Assembly: GCA_036268055.1 (NCBI GenBank)
Contig: DATAUW010000017.1
Location: 434,001-498,000, forward strand
DNA: 64,000 bases
Reading direction: 5' to 3'
From: Verrucomicrobiia bacterium
Lineage (GTDB): Bacteria; Verrucomicrobiota; Verrucomicrobiia; Limisphaerales; Pedosphaeraceae
Shown here piece after piece: positions 37,817 to 47,056 of this stretch. How positions within the stretch are numbered: position 1 is the stretch's first letter; every line of letters starts with the position of its first letter. Below the pieces are notes generated by a model that saw only the letters and a program-made list of their open reading frames with translations, was not told the DNA's origin and made no database searches. The position numbers and the translations under genes are program-made.

Positions 37817-39868
37817 TTACCAGATTATGGCGCGTTTTTCGGGGGCGCGCCATAGGGGTGCGCCTTCTTTGATATTGAAAGCATCGAAGAACGATTCGAC
37901 GTTCACACAGGGGCCGATGGCGCGGAATTGGCCGGGCGAATGCGGGTCAACGGTAATGGCCTGACGCAGGGCGGCTTCGCGCCAATTTACACGCCAGATT
38001 TGCGCGAAAGAGATGAAAAAGCGTTGTTCGGGTGTGAGGCCGTCAATTTTTTTACGCTTGGATGGGTCGCGCGCGAGGTCGCGCTGCAAAGCTTCATAGG
38101 CGATGGTCACGCCGCCGAGGTCGGCGATATTTTCCCCAAGAGTCAATTTGCCTTTGACGAACAGGCCGGGCAAGGCTTCGTAACCGCTATATTGGTCCAC
38201 GAGTTTTTGCGCGCGTTCCTCAAACGCCTTGGCGTCGGCTTCGGTCCACCAATCGGTGAGATTGCCGTTTTCGTCGAACTTGCGGCCTTCGTCGTCGTAG
38301 CTATGGGTCATCTCGTGACCGATGACCGCACCGATGGCACCATAATTCACCGCGTCGTCCATTTCGACGTCAAAGAAAGGCGGTTGCAAAATGCCGGCGG
38401 GAAAAACGATTTCGTTTCGCGGCGGGTTGAAGTAGGCGTTGACGGTCTGGGGAGTCATGTCCCACTCGGTCTTGTCCACGGGTTTGCCGACGCGGGCGAG
38501 TTCGCGTTTGGACTCGAAAAGATCGGAGCGCTGGACGTTTCCGAGATAATCGTCGCGGCGAATATCAATGGAGGAATAGTCGCGGAATTTGACCGGGTGG
38601 CCGATTTTTTTGGTGAGGGCGGCAAATTTAAGCAGGGCCTTTTTCTTCGTGGGCTCGGTCATCCAGGGAAGTTTTTCGAGGCGATCGTGGAGGACGGATT
38701 TCAAGTCCTCGATGAGCACGTCCATGCGCGCGCCGGCTTCGGGGGGATAATATTTATCCACGAACAATTCGCCGGAGGCTTCGCCGATGCAGCGGTCAAT
38801 CCGGCGGGAGGAAAGTTCCCAACGCGGTTCCTGGGCCGGCTGGCCGCTGAGAACCGTGCCATAGAAGTGGAAACTTTCGGTTTCGAAGGGCTCGCTGAGA
38901 TAATTCGCCGCGCTGTGGAGGACGTGCCAATGAAGATAAACTTTCCAGTCGTCGAGTGGGCGGGATTTTACGAGTTGATCCAAGGCGGTGAAAAATTCCG
39001 GCTGGCCGATGATGAGGTCGGAAATATTGGTGACTCCCAAAGCGGCAATGAACTTATCCAGATGCAGGTCGGGATAATTCGTCATCATTTCCGCGACGGT
39101 GAACTTATGATAATTCGCGACGGGGTCGCGCCGATCCGTGCGGGACTTGCTGGCCCGGGCGAGTTCGGTTTCGAGCGCCAGAATGCCGAGCGCGTGGCGC
39201 ATGGAAGAATTCACGTCCTGGCCGGCAAGATTCAACATCGTCGCAATGTGGACGAGATAAGCATTGCGCTGGGTCTTGAAAGCATCGGTCAAATAATAAT
39301 CGCGGTCGGGCAATGCAAGGCCGCCCTGGCTGAGATGAAGCGCGTAGATCTCGCTGTTTTTTTCATCGGCCTCCGCGCCGGCGTCGAACATGGCGCCGAC
39401 GCCGCGGGATTGGAGTTCGGCGAGGAATTGCATGAGTTCCTCGGTGGATTTAAGGGCATCAATGCGGGCAAAGTCGGCTTCGAGAGGTTTTGCGCCCAAT
39501 TCGTTGATGCGATTGGTATCCATGGCGGAGGCATAGAAATCACCGACTTCGCGAATGGGGGTGTGCGGCGCCGCGGTCGTATCGGCAGCGGCTTTCTCCA
39601 TGATGTCGCGGAGGAGATGCATGTTGCGCAGGTGCAACTGATCGAAGCTGGCCCAGCGGGATTTATCCGCGGGGACGGGGTTGTCCTTGAGCCAGGTGCC
39701 GGCGGCGTAATGAAAGAAATCCGCGCCGGGATCAACCGATTGGTCCATGTATTGGATGGAAAACCGGGGAATTTTCGGCGGCGGTTCGGCGGCGAAAGAT
39801 AAATAGTTGGTGAGAAGTATCGCGCCAGTGGCGAGGGCGAATCCGAGCAAGGGATAGGATCTTTTCAT
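37817..39868 (-). CDS. M13-family zinc metallopeptidase (neprilysin-like)
   Basis: A 683-residue secreted peptidase. A signal-like hydrophobic N terminus is seen. The catalytic VIGHEMTHSYDDEG holds the HExxH zinc motif; ENIADLGG gives the third zinc ligand and the Asp; near the C terminus there is HSPGQFRA and NVESFFDAFN, usual for M13. The YMDQSVDPGADFFHYAAGTW N-terminal motif also marks M13. It cleaves oligopeptides, here in the envelope. The start used is the ATG at 39868; the frame runs three codons further up to a TTG. Confidence 0.92.
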   Translation of the reverse strand: MKRSYPLLGFALATGAILLTNYLSFAAEPPPKIPRFSIQYMDQSVDPGADFFHYAAGTWLKDNPVPADKSRWASFDQLHLRNMHLLRDIMEKAAADTTAAPHTPIREVGDFYASAMDTNRINELGAKPLEADFARIDALKSTEELMQFLAELQSRGVGAMFDAGAEADEKNSEIYALHLSQGGLALPDRDYYLTDAFKTQRNAYLVHIATMLNLAGQDVNSSMRHALGILALETELARASKSRTDRRDPVANYHKFTVAEMMTNYPDLHLDKFIAALGVTNISDLIIGQPEFFTALDQLVKSRPLDDWKVYLHWHVLHSAANYLSEPFETESFHFYGTVLSGQPAQEPRWELSSRRIDRCIGEASGELFVDKYYPPEAGARMDVLIEDLKSVLHDRLEKLPWMTEPTKKKALLKFAALTKKIGHPVKFRDYSSIDIRRDDYLGNVQRSDLFESKRELARVGKPVDKTEWDMTPQTVNAYFNPPRNEIVFPAGILQPPFFDVEMDDAVNYGAIGAVIGHEMTHSYDDEGRKFDENGNLTDWWTEADAKAFEERAQKLVDQYSGYEALPGLFVKGKLTLGENIADLGGVTIAYEALQRDLARDPSKRKKIDGLTPEQRFFISFAQIWRVNWREAALRQAITVDPHSPGQFRAIGPCVNVESFFDAFNIKEGAPLWRAPEKRAIIW

Positions 39869-39983
39869 GTCATTCAATATGCTTCCATCTAATAATGAAA
39901 TAAAATTGTCCGGTTTACCAGCAACAATTCCGCGGAGGGGAGGTTTTGCAAGTTGGCGCTCACTGTACTTCGGGAAAGGAGTT

Positions 39984-40017
39984 TAACGCAGAGGCGCAGA
40001 GACGCAGAGGCGCAAAG
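39984..40017 (+). repeat. Dispersed repeat family A, copy 1a
   Basis: Tandem units of CGCAGAGGCGCAGAGA type. The inverted partner is at 40127-40146. Other copies lie at 43261 and 53578. Confidence 0.65.
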
Positions 40018-40083
40018 CGGGGAAGAAAAAATTGGTTAAAAATAAAATACGGATTTGAATGCAAAAAAATTCTTTCTCGTCGG

Positions 40084-40115
40084 CGTTTGATCCGTGTTTG
40101 ATCTGTGGCTTTGAT
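40084..40115 (-). repeat. Dispersed repeat family B, copy 1
   Basis: On the plus strand it reads TTGATCCGTGTTTGATCTG, a unit also present as reverse complement at 48760-48796. It lies within the family A inverted pair. Confidence 0.55.
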
Positions 40116-40126
40116 TTTTTGTTTTT

Positions 40127-40146
40127 CTCTGCGCCTCTGCGTCAAA
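40127..40146 (-). repeat. Dispersed repeat family A, copy 1b (inverted)
   Basis: Reverse complement gives TTTGACGCAGAGGCGCAGAG, the same as copy 1a. The two copies bracket about 110 bp that contains a family B unit. Confidence 0.6.
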
Positions 40147-40233
40147 ATAGATTTGGAACGACGATATGGTTGTTCCGAATGCGCTGGTTTGGTCAAACGA
40201 TTAGGACTTTCCTCACGAAGCGGGGGTGATATA

Positions 40234-41340
40234 ATGGGCGCGATGTTTCAGACACAAGATTTGCACGTTAAAGAATTGGTGCGGCTTTCGACGCCACGGG
40301 CGTTGAAGACGGAATTTCCGACGACCGAAGCCGCGAACGAAACGGTGGCGCGCAGCCGCCAGGCAATCGCGGGGATTTTGCAGCAGCGCGACCCGCGCCT
40401 GCTGGTGATCGTCGGGCCTTGCTCGATTCATGACGTGGATGGCGCGCTGGAATACGCAGGCCGCCTGAATAAGTTGCGCCGCGAATTTGCCGATGAAATG
40501 GAAATCGTGATGCGCGTTTATTTTGAGAAGCCGCGCACGACGATTGGCTGGAAGGGTTTGATCAACGACCCGTTTCTCGATGGCACACACGACATCGAAA
40601 CCGGACTCAAGAAGGCGCGGAAATTACTTTTGGACATCAACAGCATGGGGTTGCCGGCGGCAACGGAATTTCTGGACCCGATCATTCCGCAATACATCGC
40701 AGACCTCATCAGTTGGGCGGCGGTGGGCGCGCGCACGACGGAATCGCAGACGCACCGGGAAATGGCGAGCGGACTTTCCATGCCGGTCGGTTTCAAGAAC
40801 GGCACGGACGGCAGCTTGCAGGTGGCGATTGACGCGATGGGCGCGGCGATGCGTCCGCACAGTTTTCTCGGCATTGACCAGGACGGCATCACGAGCATTG
40901 TTCGCACGACGGGCAACACGGACGGCCACGTGGTGCTGCGCGGCGGCCGCGCGCGGACGAATTACGACGCGGAAAGCATTCGGGACGCGGCGGCAAAATT
41001 GGCGGGCGCGAAATTGCGTCCCGGGCTAATGGTGGATTGCAGCCATGCGAATTCGGAAAAACAACATGCGCGGCAGGAAGACGTGTGGCGCAGTGTGATC
41101 GAGCAGCGCGCGGCGGGGACGAAGGCTTTGACCGGAGTGATGGTGGAAAGCTATTTGCACGAGGGCAACCAGCCGTTTCCGCAGGAGCCGTCGAAGTTGA
41201 AGTATGGCGTTTCGATCACGGACGCGTGTTTGGGATGGGATGTTACGGAGCGGATGATTCGGTGGGGGCATAAGGAACTGGGGAAGTGCGGAGTGCGGAG
41301 TTTAGCCAGTGCGGAATGCGGAGTGCGGAGTGCGGAATAG
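40234..41340 (+). CDS. 3-deoxy-7-phosphoheptulonate synthase (class I DAHP synthase)
   Basis: A 368-residue class I DAHP synthase (AroF/G/H type) that condenses PEP and erythrose 4-phosphate in the first step of aromatic synthesis. Motifs are [28 protein letters not shown], and [11 protein letters not shown] near residue 290. The start at 40234 has a GGGGGTG site 5 bases upstream. The C terminus is unusual: after MIRWGHKEL the normal protein would end, but 20 more codons come from repeat family C ([14 protein letters not shown]). The extra tail is repeat-encoded and probably unfolded. Confidence 0.93.
   Translation: MGAMFQTQDLHVKELVRLSTPRALKTEFPTTEAANETVARSRQAIAGILQQRDPRLLVIVGPCSIHDVDGALEYAGRLNKLRREFADEMEIVMRVYFEKPRTTIGWKGLINDPFLDGTHDIETGLKKARKLLLDINSMGLPAATEFLDPIIPQYIADLISWAAVGARTTESQTHREMASGLSMPVGFKNGTDGSLQVAIDAMGAAMRPHSFLGIDQDGITSIVRTTGNTDGHVVLRGGRARTNYDAESIRDAAAKLAGAKLRPGLMVDCSHANSEKQHARQEDVWRSVIEQRAAGTKALTGVMVESYLHEGNQPFPQEPSKLKYGVSITDACLGWDVTERMIRWGHKELGKCGVRSLASAECGVRSAE
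41285..41339 (+). repeat. Dispersed repeat family C, copy 2, inside the DAHP synthase gene
   Basis: Repeated GTGCGGAGTGCGGA units encoding the last 18-20 residues of the DAHP synthase. The unit length fits codon phase (the peptide AECGVRSAE is repeated in part), so it extends the protein without breaking it. Confidence 0.7.
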
Positions 41341-41385
41341 CAGAGGCGTTGGCATGGTGGTGGCGATTGTGGTTAAAGTTTTGCG

Positions 41386-43251
41386 GTGATTACTAATAAG
41401 AATGCTTCGCCGACGACGGCGCTGTTGCCGGCGTTGAAGCAGTACTTTGGGTTCACTTCATTTCGACCGTTGCAGGAGGAAATCATCCGGGATGCGCTCG
41501 CGGGGCGCGATGTGTTTGCGTTGCTGCCAACGGGTGGGGGAAAATCACTTTGTTTTCAACTGCCTGCGCTGGTTCGCACAGGGTTGACGGTGGTGGTATC
41601 GCCGTTGATCGCGCTGATGAAAGATCAGGTGGATGCCTTGCGCGCGAGCGGCGTGGCGGCGACATTTTTGAATTCCTCGATTGAAGCCGATGAATCGCGC
41701 GCGCGTTTGCGCGGCTTGCACAATGGCGAATACCAGTTGCTCTACGTTGCGCCGGAACGCCTGATGCTCTCGGGTTTTCTCAGCGACTTGCAGCGTTGGA
41801 ACGTGAATCTCTTCGCGGTGGACGAGGCGCATTGCATCAGCGAATGGGGGCACGATTTCCGGCCGGAGTATCGGCAGATCGCGGAGTTGCGCGAACATTT
41901 TCCCGAGGTGCCGGTCATGGCCTTGACCGCGACGGCGACCGAGCGGGTGCGTGAAGACATCGTCAAGCATTTGGGGTTGCGCGAACCGGCGCGATATGTG
42001 GCGAGCTTCAATCGGCCGAACCTGACTTACCGCGTGGTGGCGAAGTCATCGGCCTACGCGCAGACGTTGGAGTTCATTCGCGGGCGTTCGCGCGACAGCG
42101 GAATTGTTTATTGCCAGAGCCGCAAATCGGCGGAGTCGGTCGCGGAGAAGTTGAACGAGAACGGCGTGAAGGCGCGGGCGTATCACGCGGGCTTGACCGG
42201 CGACGAGCGTGCTAAAAACCAGGAATTATTTTTGCGCGATGAAGTGCGGGTGATTTGCGCGACGATCGCGTTCGGCATGGGCATCAACAAACCGAACGTG
42301 CGGTTCATCGTGCATTATGATTTGCCGAAGAACATCGAGGGTTACTATCAGGAGACGGGTCGCGCGGGGCGGGACGGTTTGCCGGGCGAATGCGTGCTGC
42401 TGTTCAGCGCGGGCGACGTGGTGAAGCAACAGCAATTCATCAACGAAAAGCCGAGCGAACAGGAACAGAAAATCGCGCGTGATCAACTACAACAGATGGT
42501 GCATTACGCGGAGTCGTCCGCGTGCCGGCGCCGAGAGTTGTTGAATTATTTTGCGGAGGAATTTCCAGCGGAAAGTTGCGGGGGGTGCGATAATTGCCTT
42601 TCACCGCGCGCGACCTTTGACGGCACGCTGGCCGCGCAGAAATTACTTTCGTGTGTGTATCGCATCCGGGAGAAAAGTGGTTTTGGCGTCGGACTCAATC
42701 ATGTGATTGAAGTGTTGACCGGCGCGGACACGGAAAAAATCCGGCGGTGGGGCCACGGGCAACTTTCGACTTACGGCATCGGCAAGGAACACGGACGGCC
42801 GGAGTGGGCATCCATCGGGCGCGAACTGGTGCGAATGGGTTTGCTGCGGCAGACGTCGGAGAAATTCAGCACGCTCGAATTGACGGCGGAAGGGCGTGCG
42901 ACTTTGACGCAGCGGCGCAAAGTGACGTTGACGAAACCGGTCGCCGTGCCGGTGAGCAAGAGCCGCAGTGCGGGAGAAATCAGTTGCGACGAGCTTTTGT
43001 TCGAGAAGCTTCGGCAATTACGCAAGCGGCTGGCGGATGAACGCGACGTGCCGGCGTATATCGTTTTTTCGGACGTGGCGCTGCGGCAGATGGCGCGGGA
43101 ATATCCGGAGAGCGAACGGGACTTTGCGCGCATCAGCGGCGTGGGGGAAAAGAAGCTGAAGGAGTTTGGGGAATTATTTTTGGGCGAGATAGGGGATCAT
43201 TTGCGGGCGAACGCGCGGCAGATTTTTGCGGAGGGGTCGTTTGGGAGGTGA
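41386..43251 (+). CDS. recQ: ATP-dependent DNA helicase RecQ
   Basis: A 621-residue RecQ helicase. Motifs: RPLQEEIIRDALAGRD (motif 0), LLPTGGGKSLCFQ (Walker A), DEAHCISEWGHDFRPEY (Walker B plus aromatic-rich loop), QETGRAGRDGLPG (motif VI). The RQC zinc part has CRRRELLNYF and CGGCDNC, and the HRDC-type helical domain is at residues 520-600 (LFEKLRQLRKRLADE). It unwinds branched DNA in recombination repair. The start is a GTG, which gives the usual N terminus. Confidence 0.95.
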   Translation: MITNKNASPTTALLPALKQYFGFTSFRPLQEEIIRDALAGRDVFALLPTGGGKSLCFQLPALVRTGLTVVVSPLIALMKDQVDALRASGVAATFLNSSIEADESRARLRGLHNGEYQLLYVAPERLMLSGFLSDLQRWNVNLFAVDEAHCISEWGHDFRPEYRQIAELREHFPEVPVMALTATATERVREDIVKHLGLREPARYVASFNRPNLTYRVVAKSSAYAQTLEFIRGRSRDSGIVYCQSRKSAESVAEKLNENGVKARAYHAGLTGDERAKNQELFLRDEVRVICATIAFGMGINKPNVRFIVHYDLPKNIEGYYQETGRAGRDGLPGECVLLFSAGDVVKQQQFINEKPSEQEQKIARDQLQQMVHYAESSACRRRELLNYFAEEFPAESCGGCDNCLSPRATFDGTLAAQKLLSCVYRIREKSGFGVGLNHVIEVLTGADTEKIRRWGHGQLSTYGIGKEHGRPEWASIGRELVRMGLLRQTSEKFSTLELTAEGRATLTQRRKVTLTKPVAVPVSKSRSAGEISCDELLFEKLRQLRKRLADERDVPAYIVFSDVALRQMAREYPESERDFARISGVGEKKLKEFGELFLGEIGDHLRANARQIFAEGSFGR

Positions 43252-43260
43252 AAGGCCAAT

Positions 43261-43290
43261 TAACCGCGGAGACGCGGAGGCGCGGAGGTT
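43261..43290 (+). repeat. Dispersed repeat family A, copy 2
   Basis: The variant GCGGAGACGCGGAGGCGCG in the gap after recQ, 9 bp behind the stop codon. It is a single short unit without an inverted partner. Confidence 0.5.
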
Positions 43291-43353
43291 GTAAAGAGAA
43301 ATGAGAGAGGGATTTCAATTTTTCTTGGGAGGAATTGGAGTTAGGGTTGGTGC

Positions 43354-43962
43354 ATGAGATCGTGGAGAAATGGGTTGGGACTGCCGGTGCTGGTTTGTGC
43401 GGGGTTGGGAATTGCGGGAGGGTATTGGCTGCATCGCGAGTTCAAATTGCCGGTGGTGCCGGCGTCCGATTTGCCGGTGGCGCGGTTTGGTGAGGGACTG
43501 GCCGTGGTGGCGTCTCCTGAACCTAAGGGTCCTGATCCGCGAGCGGAGATGGAATTGGCGGCGGTCATGGGACAGCAAAACCGGGTGGAAGATGCCAAGG
43601 AACATTATCACGAAGCGGTGCGGATTTACCGCGAGGAGTTGAAGCAAAAACCGAATTCGCCGGAGGTCATGAATGATTTGGCTTGGTTGCTGGCGTCCAA
43701 CCCTTACCCGGAGATCCGCGACGGCAAAGAGGCGGTGGAATTGGCCAAGCAGGCGTGTGAATTTTCAGATTGGCGGTCGGCGGTTGCCGTGGGAACGCTG
43801 GCGGCGGCGTACGCGGAGGCGGGGCAATTCGACGATGCCGTAAAAACCGCGGACCGGGCGCGGACGATTGCGCTGGCGACCCAAGTGCCGGACGTGGCGG
43901 CGCGCAATGAAAAGTTGAAAAAACTTTACGAGGCCAGGCAGCCGTATCACGAGGCTTACTGA
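43354..43962 (+). CDS. TPR-repeat protein with N-terminal membrane anchor
   Basis: A 202-residue protein with one hydrophobic segment (residues 8-28) and then two to three TPR-like motifs: AKEHYHEAVRIYREELKQKPNSPEVMNDLAWLLA is longer than a usual motif; the core is EVMNDLAWLLASNP. A second repeat is GTLAAAYAEAGQFDDAVKTA. It is close to TPR protein families found with secreted or surface systems. Function unknown. It lies 103 bp after recQ and is followed by a 97 bp gap. Confidence 0.7.
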   Translation: MRSWRNGLGLPVLVCAGLGIAGGYWLHREFKLPVVPASDLPVARFGEGLAVVASPEPKGPDPRAEMELAAVMGQQNRVEDAKEHYHEAVRIYREELKQKPNSPEVMNDLAWLLASNPYPEIRDGKEAVELAKQACEFSDWRSAVAVGTLAAAYAEAGQFDDAVKTADRARTIALATQVPDVAARNEKLKKLYEARQPYHEAY

Positions 43963-44058
43963 CGGATGATCGGAAAAAGCCGGCGGCGAAGAAAAAAAAT
44001 CGCGTTTTGATTTCTTTTCCGTTGATAAAGAAAAAGGGAGGCGTAGATTGAAATTATT

Positions 44059-44826
44059 ATGGCTACGCAAGACCATAACCTGATGGCGAGTATGCTGGTG
44101 TTGATGCTCTCCTTTGTGGTGGTGATGGGTATTTTCCTCGTTTACCTGGTGCTGCGCTGGCGGCATGTGCGCCTGACCACGCCCGCTGAATCCCGGTCGT
44201 TCGAGGAACTTGCAACGGCGCTGGCGATCAAGGGGCCGCGGCTCGGCTTGAAGCGTCCCAACTGCTGGCTGGCGATCCAAAATAGCGATCTGCTGGCGGT
44301 GCAATCGGCGCTGGCCTTGCACAATCCCAAACCGTGCTCGTGGAGTGAAGGGCTTTCGGGCGAAGGCGAATCGAAGTTGTTCGTGTCGCCGCCGGTATCG
44401 GGGTGGGTGCTGGTGATGGGACCGGCGTTGCCCGATCCGGGTGAAGATGTGGATGTGTGTTTCCGATTTTTGCTGGAACTGAGCCGCAAGGTTGGGCAGG
44501 TGCAATTTTTCAATGAGAACGGGATGTTGAACGAGCACGCGTGGGTGCGGGCGGAGTCAGGCCGCATTTTGCGCGGGTATGCCTGGGCGGGAAAGACGCT
44601 TTGGAACCAGGGCAGCGTCACGGCGGCGGAAGTCGAGTTGGGGATGAAATGCTATGATTATGCCGAACCGGAGCCGAAGGCGTTTGGCTTGGGCGAGCCC
44701 GGGGTGAACAACGCGGATAAGGTGCATCTGCTGGCTTCGCGGTGGAGCGTGGACCCTGATACGATTGATGAACGGTTGATCGAGCAGGAATTGGGAATTG
44801 TGGGGCAGCCTTCGCGGTGGTTTTGA
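44059..44826 (+). CDS. Conserved hypothetical membrane-anchored protein
   Basis: A 255-residue protein with one N-terminal membrane segment (residues 10-32, MLVLMLSFVVVMGIFLVYLVL) and a soluble rest. No known domain was recognised. The last 45 residues (VNNADKVHLLASRWSVDPDTID) are probably a helix-rich extension. The gene starts 97 bp after the TPR protein. Homologues of unknown function exist in Verrucomicrobiota, as far as can be judged. Confidence 0.6.
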   Translation: MATQDHNLMASMLVLMLSFVVVMGIFLVYLVLRWRHVRLTTPAESRSFEELATALAIKGPRLGLKRPNCWLAIQNSDLLAVQSALALHNPKPCSWSEGLSGEGESKLFVSPPVSGWVLVMGPALPDPGEDVDVCFRFLLELSRKVGQVQFFNENGMLNEHAWVRAESGRILRGYAWAGKTLWNQGSVTAAEVELGMKCYDYAEPEPKAFGLGEPGVNNADKVHLLASRWSVDPDTIDERLIEQELGIVGQPSRWF

Positions 44827-44918
44827 GTGAGCCGCGTGCGGGATTTATCAAATCCAACTTGCCTTTGGCAAGAGTTGGGCAGAGAGTCGGGCAACCTCGA
44901 ACCAGGAGTTGATTGTTT

Positions 44919-45500
44919 ATGTCAATTGAACTCGCGCTTCAAAAATTTCCAAAAGACATCAAATTAAAAGAAGGCTTCAAGTGCCGTTCGCGTCCGTTGC
45001 GGCGAGACGACGAGAAGGCGTTTCACGAATTTTTTCTCGGTGTGCCGGTGACCGAAAGGATGTTTATCAAGCATCGCGTGACGGAGCCGGAGACGATTCG
45101 GAATTGGTGCCAGACGATTGACTTGGGGCGGGTGCTGCCGTTGCTGGCGGTTTTGGACGGAAAAATCATCGGGAGCGCGACGCTGCATCAGCAACTGGGC
45201 GGGTGGAAACGGCACATCGGGCGTCTGAGCGTGCTGGTGCATCCGCAATTCCGCGGGCGCGGGCTGGCGCGGGCATTGGTGTCGGAGATACTTTCGATCG
45301 CGAGAAATTCGGGGTTGGAAAAGGCGGAGGCGGAGTTCATCGGCGAGCAGGAGGCGGCGATGAAGGTTTTTGCGTTGCTGGGATTTCGCGAGTTGATGCG
45401 GCTGGAGGATTACGTGAAGGACATGCAGGCGGTCACGCATGACTATGTGCTGATGGGCCTGGAGTTGAAAACGGATGAAGAATATGCGGCGGCAAATTAA
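44919..45500 (+). CDS. GNAT-family N-acetyltransferase
   Basis: A 193-residue GNAT enzyme. The acetyl-CoA binding motif is visible in VLVHPQFRGRGLARALVSEI (R-x-x-G-x-G/A as RGRGLA). A later FALLGFRE segment is motif B. The substrate is unknown. The start is ATG (MSIELALQ), with AGGAG 10 bases upstream; an alternative TTG at 44913 is 4 bases from that site. It is the gene before a zinc-ribbon protein. Confidence 0.85.
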   Translation: MSIELALQKFPKDIKLKEGFKCRSRPLRRDDEKAFHEFFLGVPVTERMFIKHRVTEPETIRNWCQTIDLGRVLPLLAVLDGKIIGSATLHQQLGGWKRHIGRLSVLVHPQFRGRGLARALVSEILSIARNSGLEKAEAEFIGEQEAAMKVFALLGFRELMRLEDYVKDMQAVTHDYVLMGLELKTDEEYAAAN

Positions 45501-45530
45501 CGAAGCGCACGGCGGGATTTTTTCATTCGC

Positions 45531-45800
45531 ATGACGCCGGTGATTTGTCCGGTTTGCGGGGCCGATGTGCCGCGCGGCGCGAAGGTATGCCCGGGGTGTG
45601 GTTCGGATGAGGAGACGGGCTGGTCGGAAGAGGCGGCGGCGAGTGGGCTGGATTTGCCGGACGAGGAATTCGATTACGAGGATTTCACTAAGCGCGAGTT
45701 TGGCGGCATAAAGCCAAAACCACGAGGGATTTCGTGGCTTTGGTGGGCGGTGGCGGTGGTGATTTTGGCGCTGGCGTTTTTGGGATGGGTGATCAGGTAA
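45531..45800 (+). CDS. Zinc-ribbon membrane protein
   Basis: An 89-residue protein with a four-cysteine zinc ribbon at the N terminus (CPVCGADVPRGAKVCPGCG), an acidic linker and one C-terminal membrane segment (WLWWAVAVVILALAFLGW). Proteins of this build are frequent and poorly characterised. It lies 30 bp behind the acetyltransferase, same strand. Confidence 0.75.
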   Translation: MTPVICPVCGADVPRGAKVCPGCGSDEETGWSEEAAASGLDLPDEEFDYEDFTKREFGGIKPKPRGISWLWWAVAVVILALAFLGWVIR

Positions 45801-46138
45801 GAAATATTTCGTTGGCAGGCAAGTGTGTGAGTTTTGGTTCCAAGTGAGAAGTTCTTTCGTCCCTGACCGGGACTTATCCTGGAAACGGATTTCAACCCAG
45901 CAATAAATTGCTGGGCTAAGATCGGTCGTCCCTGCGGGACTGCGGCGGCAAGGCAGTCTGAACGAAAATGAAACCGTTGAAACGGTTGAAGACCTCGCGG
46001 CAAAAAAATTCCCCGCGTTAAAACGCGGGGTTAATGAGAAGTTTTCGGTTATTAGTCTTGTCTTGATAGACGCCGAAAAGAAAAGGGGCCTTCCAATTCT
46101 ACAGTTGTGCGTTATTCGACGCGAGGCGCTCTTATTTT
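45801..46138. other. Convergent intergenic region with repeat family D
   Basis: The 338 bp gap lies between two convergent genes and is largely filled by the ~188 bp repeat at 45851-46038. The remainder shows nothing else. Confidence 0.6.
45851..46038 (+). repeat. Structured dispersed repeat family D, copy 1
   Basis: A ~188 bp element with ordered hairpins: GTCCC/GGGAC, CCCAGC/GCTGGG around an A+T loop, then GTCCCTGCGGGAC, and at the end CCCCGCGTT/AACGCGGGG (46011-46030). It aligns along its length with copy 2 at 56691-56878. It sits in a convergent gap. Confidence 0.75.
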
Positions 46139-47008
46139 TTACCAACCCTTGGCGGTTCCGTAGCCGCGGACGAAGCCGATGCATTGGGCGACTTCGGGGA
46201 GGGAATGGTCCCAGTCATATTCGTATTCGATGGAGATGTTGCCGGTGAAGCCTTGCGCTCTCAGTTCTTCGAGGATTGCGGGGACGTCGGAAACGCCGGT
46301 GCCATAGGGAAGATCGTGAGCGCCGGGGCCCATTTGATTGAGGTCTTTGAGGTGGCTGCTGATGATGTGGCCTTTGAGGATGCGCAGACAATCCACCGGG
46401 TTCAAATTCGAGCGCACCCAATGGCCGGTGTCCGCACACGCGCCGATGCGGGAATCGCGGCCCTGGACGACGGACAGGATGTAGTTCGGGTCCCACATGC
46501 GGTAGTTGGGGTCGTTGTTGCGCTTGGGATGGTCATGGAAGCCGACCATGATGTCGTATTCCTTTACGAGTGGTTCAAAGGTATCAATGGCGTCCACGGA
46601 TTCGGTGGTGACGGCGCGAAGGCCCATCGTCTTGGCGAATTCAAAAATCTTGCGCGCGCCGGCAGGGTCTTTGGGAATGCCCACGACGCCATAATTCACC
46701 GCTTTGACGTGATATTTCGCGAGTTGGTCTTTGACTTTCTGGATGGTGTCGGGCGAGGCATTGTGGTCCCATTTCACGTTAGGCTCGGCGGGGCTGAGGC
46801 TTTGGCCGGGATAAAATTCTATGACTTTGCCACCGGCGGCAGCGGTTTTTTCGATGGCTTCAAAAACGGTGAAGCGGTTGAAAGTGTAGGCCTGGCAGCC
46901 GATGAAGAAACCGCCGGATTTGCAATCGTCCGGGATTTTATTTTCGGCGTGGAGGGTGAAGGCGAGGGCCATGATAGAACAGAGGGCGAACAATGGTTTC
47001 AGGGTCAT
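46139..47008 (-). CDS. Secreted TIM-barrel sugar-phosphate isomerase/epimerase-like protein
   Basis: A 289-residue protein with a signal peptide (residues 1-20, LFALCSIMALAFTLHA). The fold is the xylose isomerase-like TIM barrel: metal-binding Glu in GGKVIEFYPG, GFHDHPKRN, GACADTGHW, and SSHLKD and EYEYDW near the end. In this phylum such proteins act on sugars or inositols, often in the periplasm. The product and the true reaction are unknown. It is 338 bp from the convergent zinc-ribbon gene. Confidence 0.85.
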   Translation of the reverse strand: MTLKPLFALCSIMALAFTLHAENKIPDDCKSGGFFIGCQAYTFNRFTVFEAIEKTAAAGGKVIEFYPGQSLSPAEPNVKWDHNASPDTIQKVKDQLAKYHVKAVNYGVVGIPKDPAGARKIFEFAKTMGLRAVTTESVDAIDTFEPLVKEYDIMVGFHDHPKRNNDPNYRMWDPNYILSVVQGRDSRIGACADTGHWVRSNLNPVDCLRILKGHIISSHLKDLNQMGPGAHDLPYGTGVSDVPAILEELRAQGFTGNISIEYEYDWDHSLPEVAQCIGFVRGYGTAKGW

Positions 47009-47056
47009 GTTGGTTTGGTATTTTAGTCTGAGTTTTTTTGACGCAAGAGAAGATAG

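Larger units (their letters stand above)
39869..40233. other. Repeat-filled intergenic region between M13 peptidase and DAHP synthase
   Basis: About 365 bp. It holds repeat family A as an inverted pair (39984-40017 and 40127-40146) and one unit of repeat family B (40084-40115), with A+T-rich DNA between. Frames such as 39960-40196 encode only repeat-derived residues and are not genes. Confidence 0.6.

Noticed and set aside
37928-39802. 624-residue open frame on the plus strand opposite the M13 peptidase
   Set aside because: The M13 frame carries HExxH and the family motifs; the opposite frame has none.
39960-40196. 78-codon minus-strand frame before DAHP synthase
   Set aside because: Almost entirely encoded by repeat families A and B.
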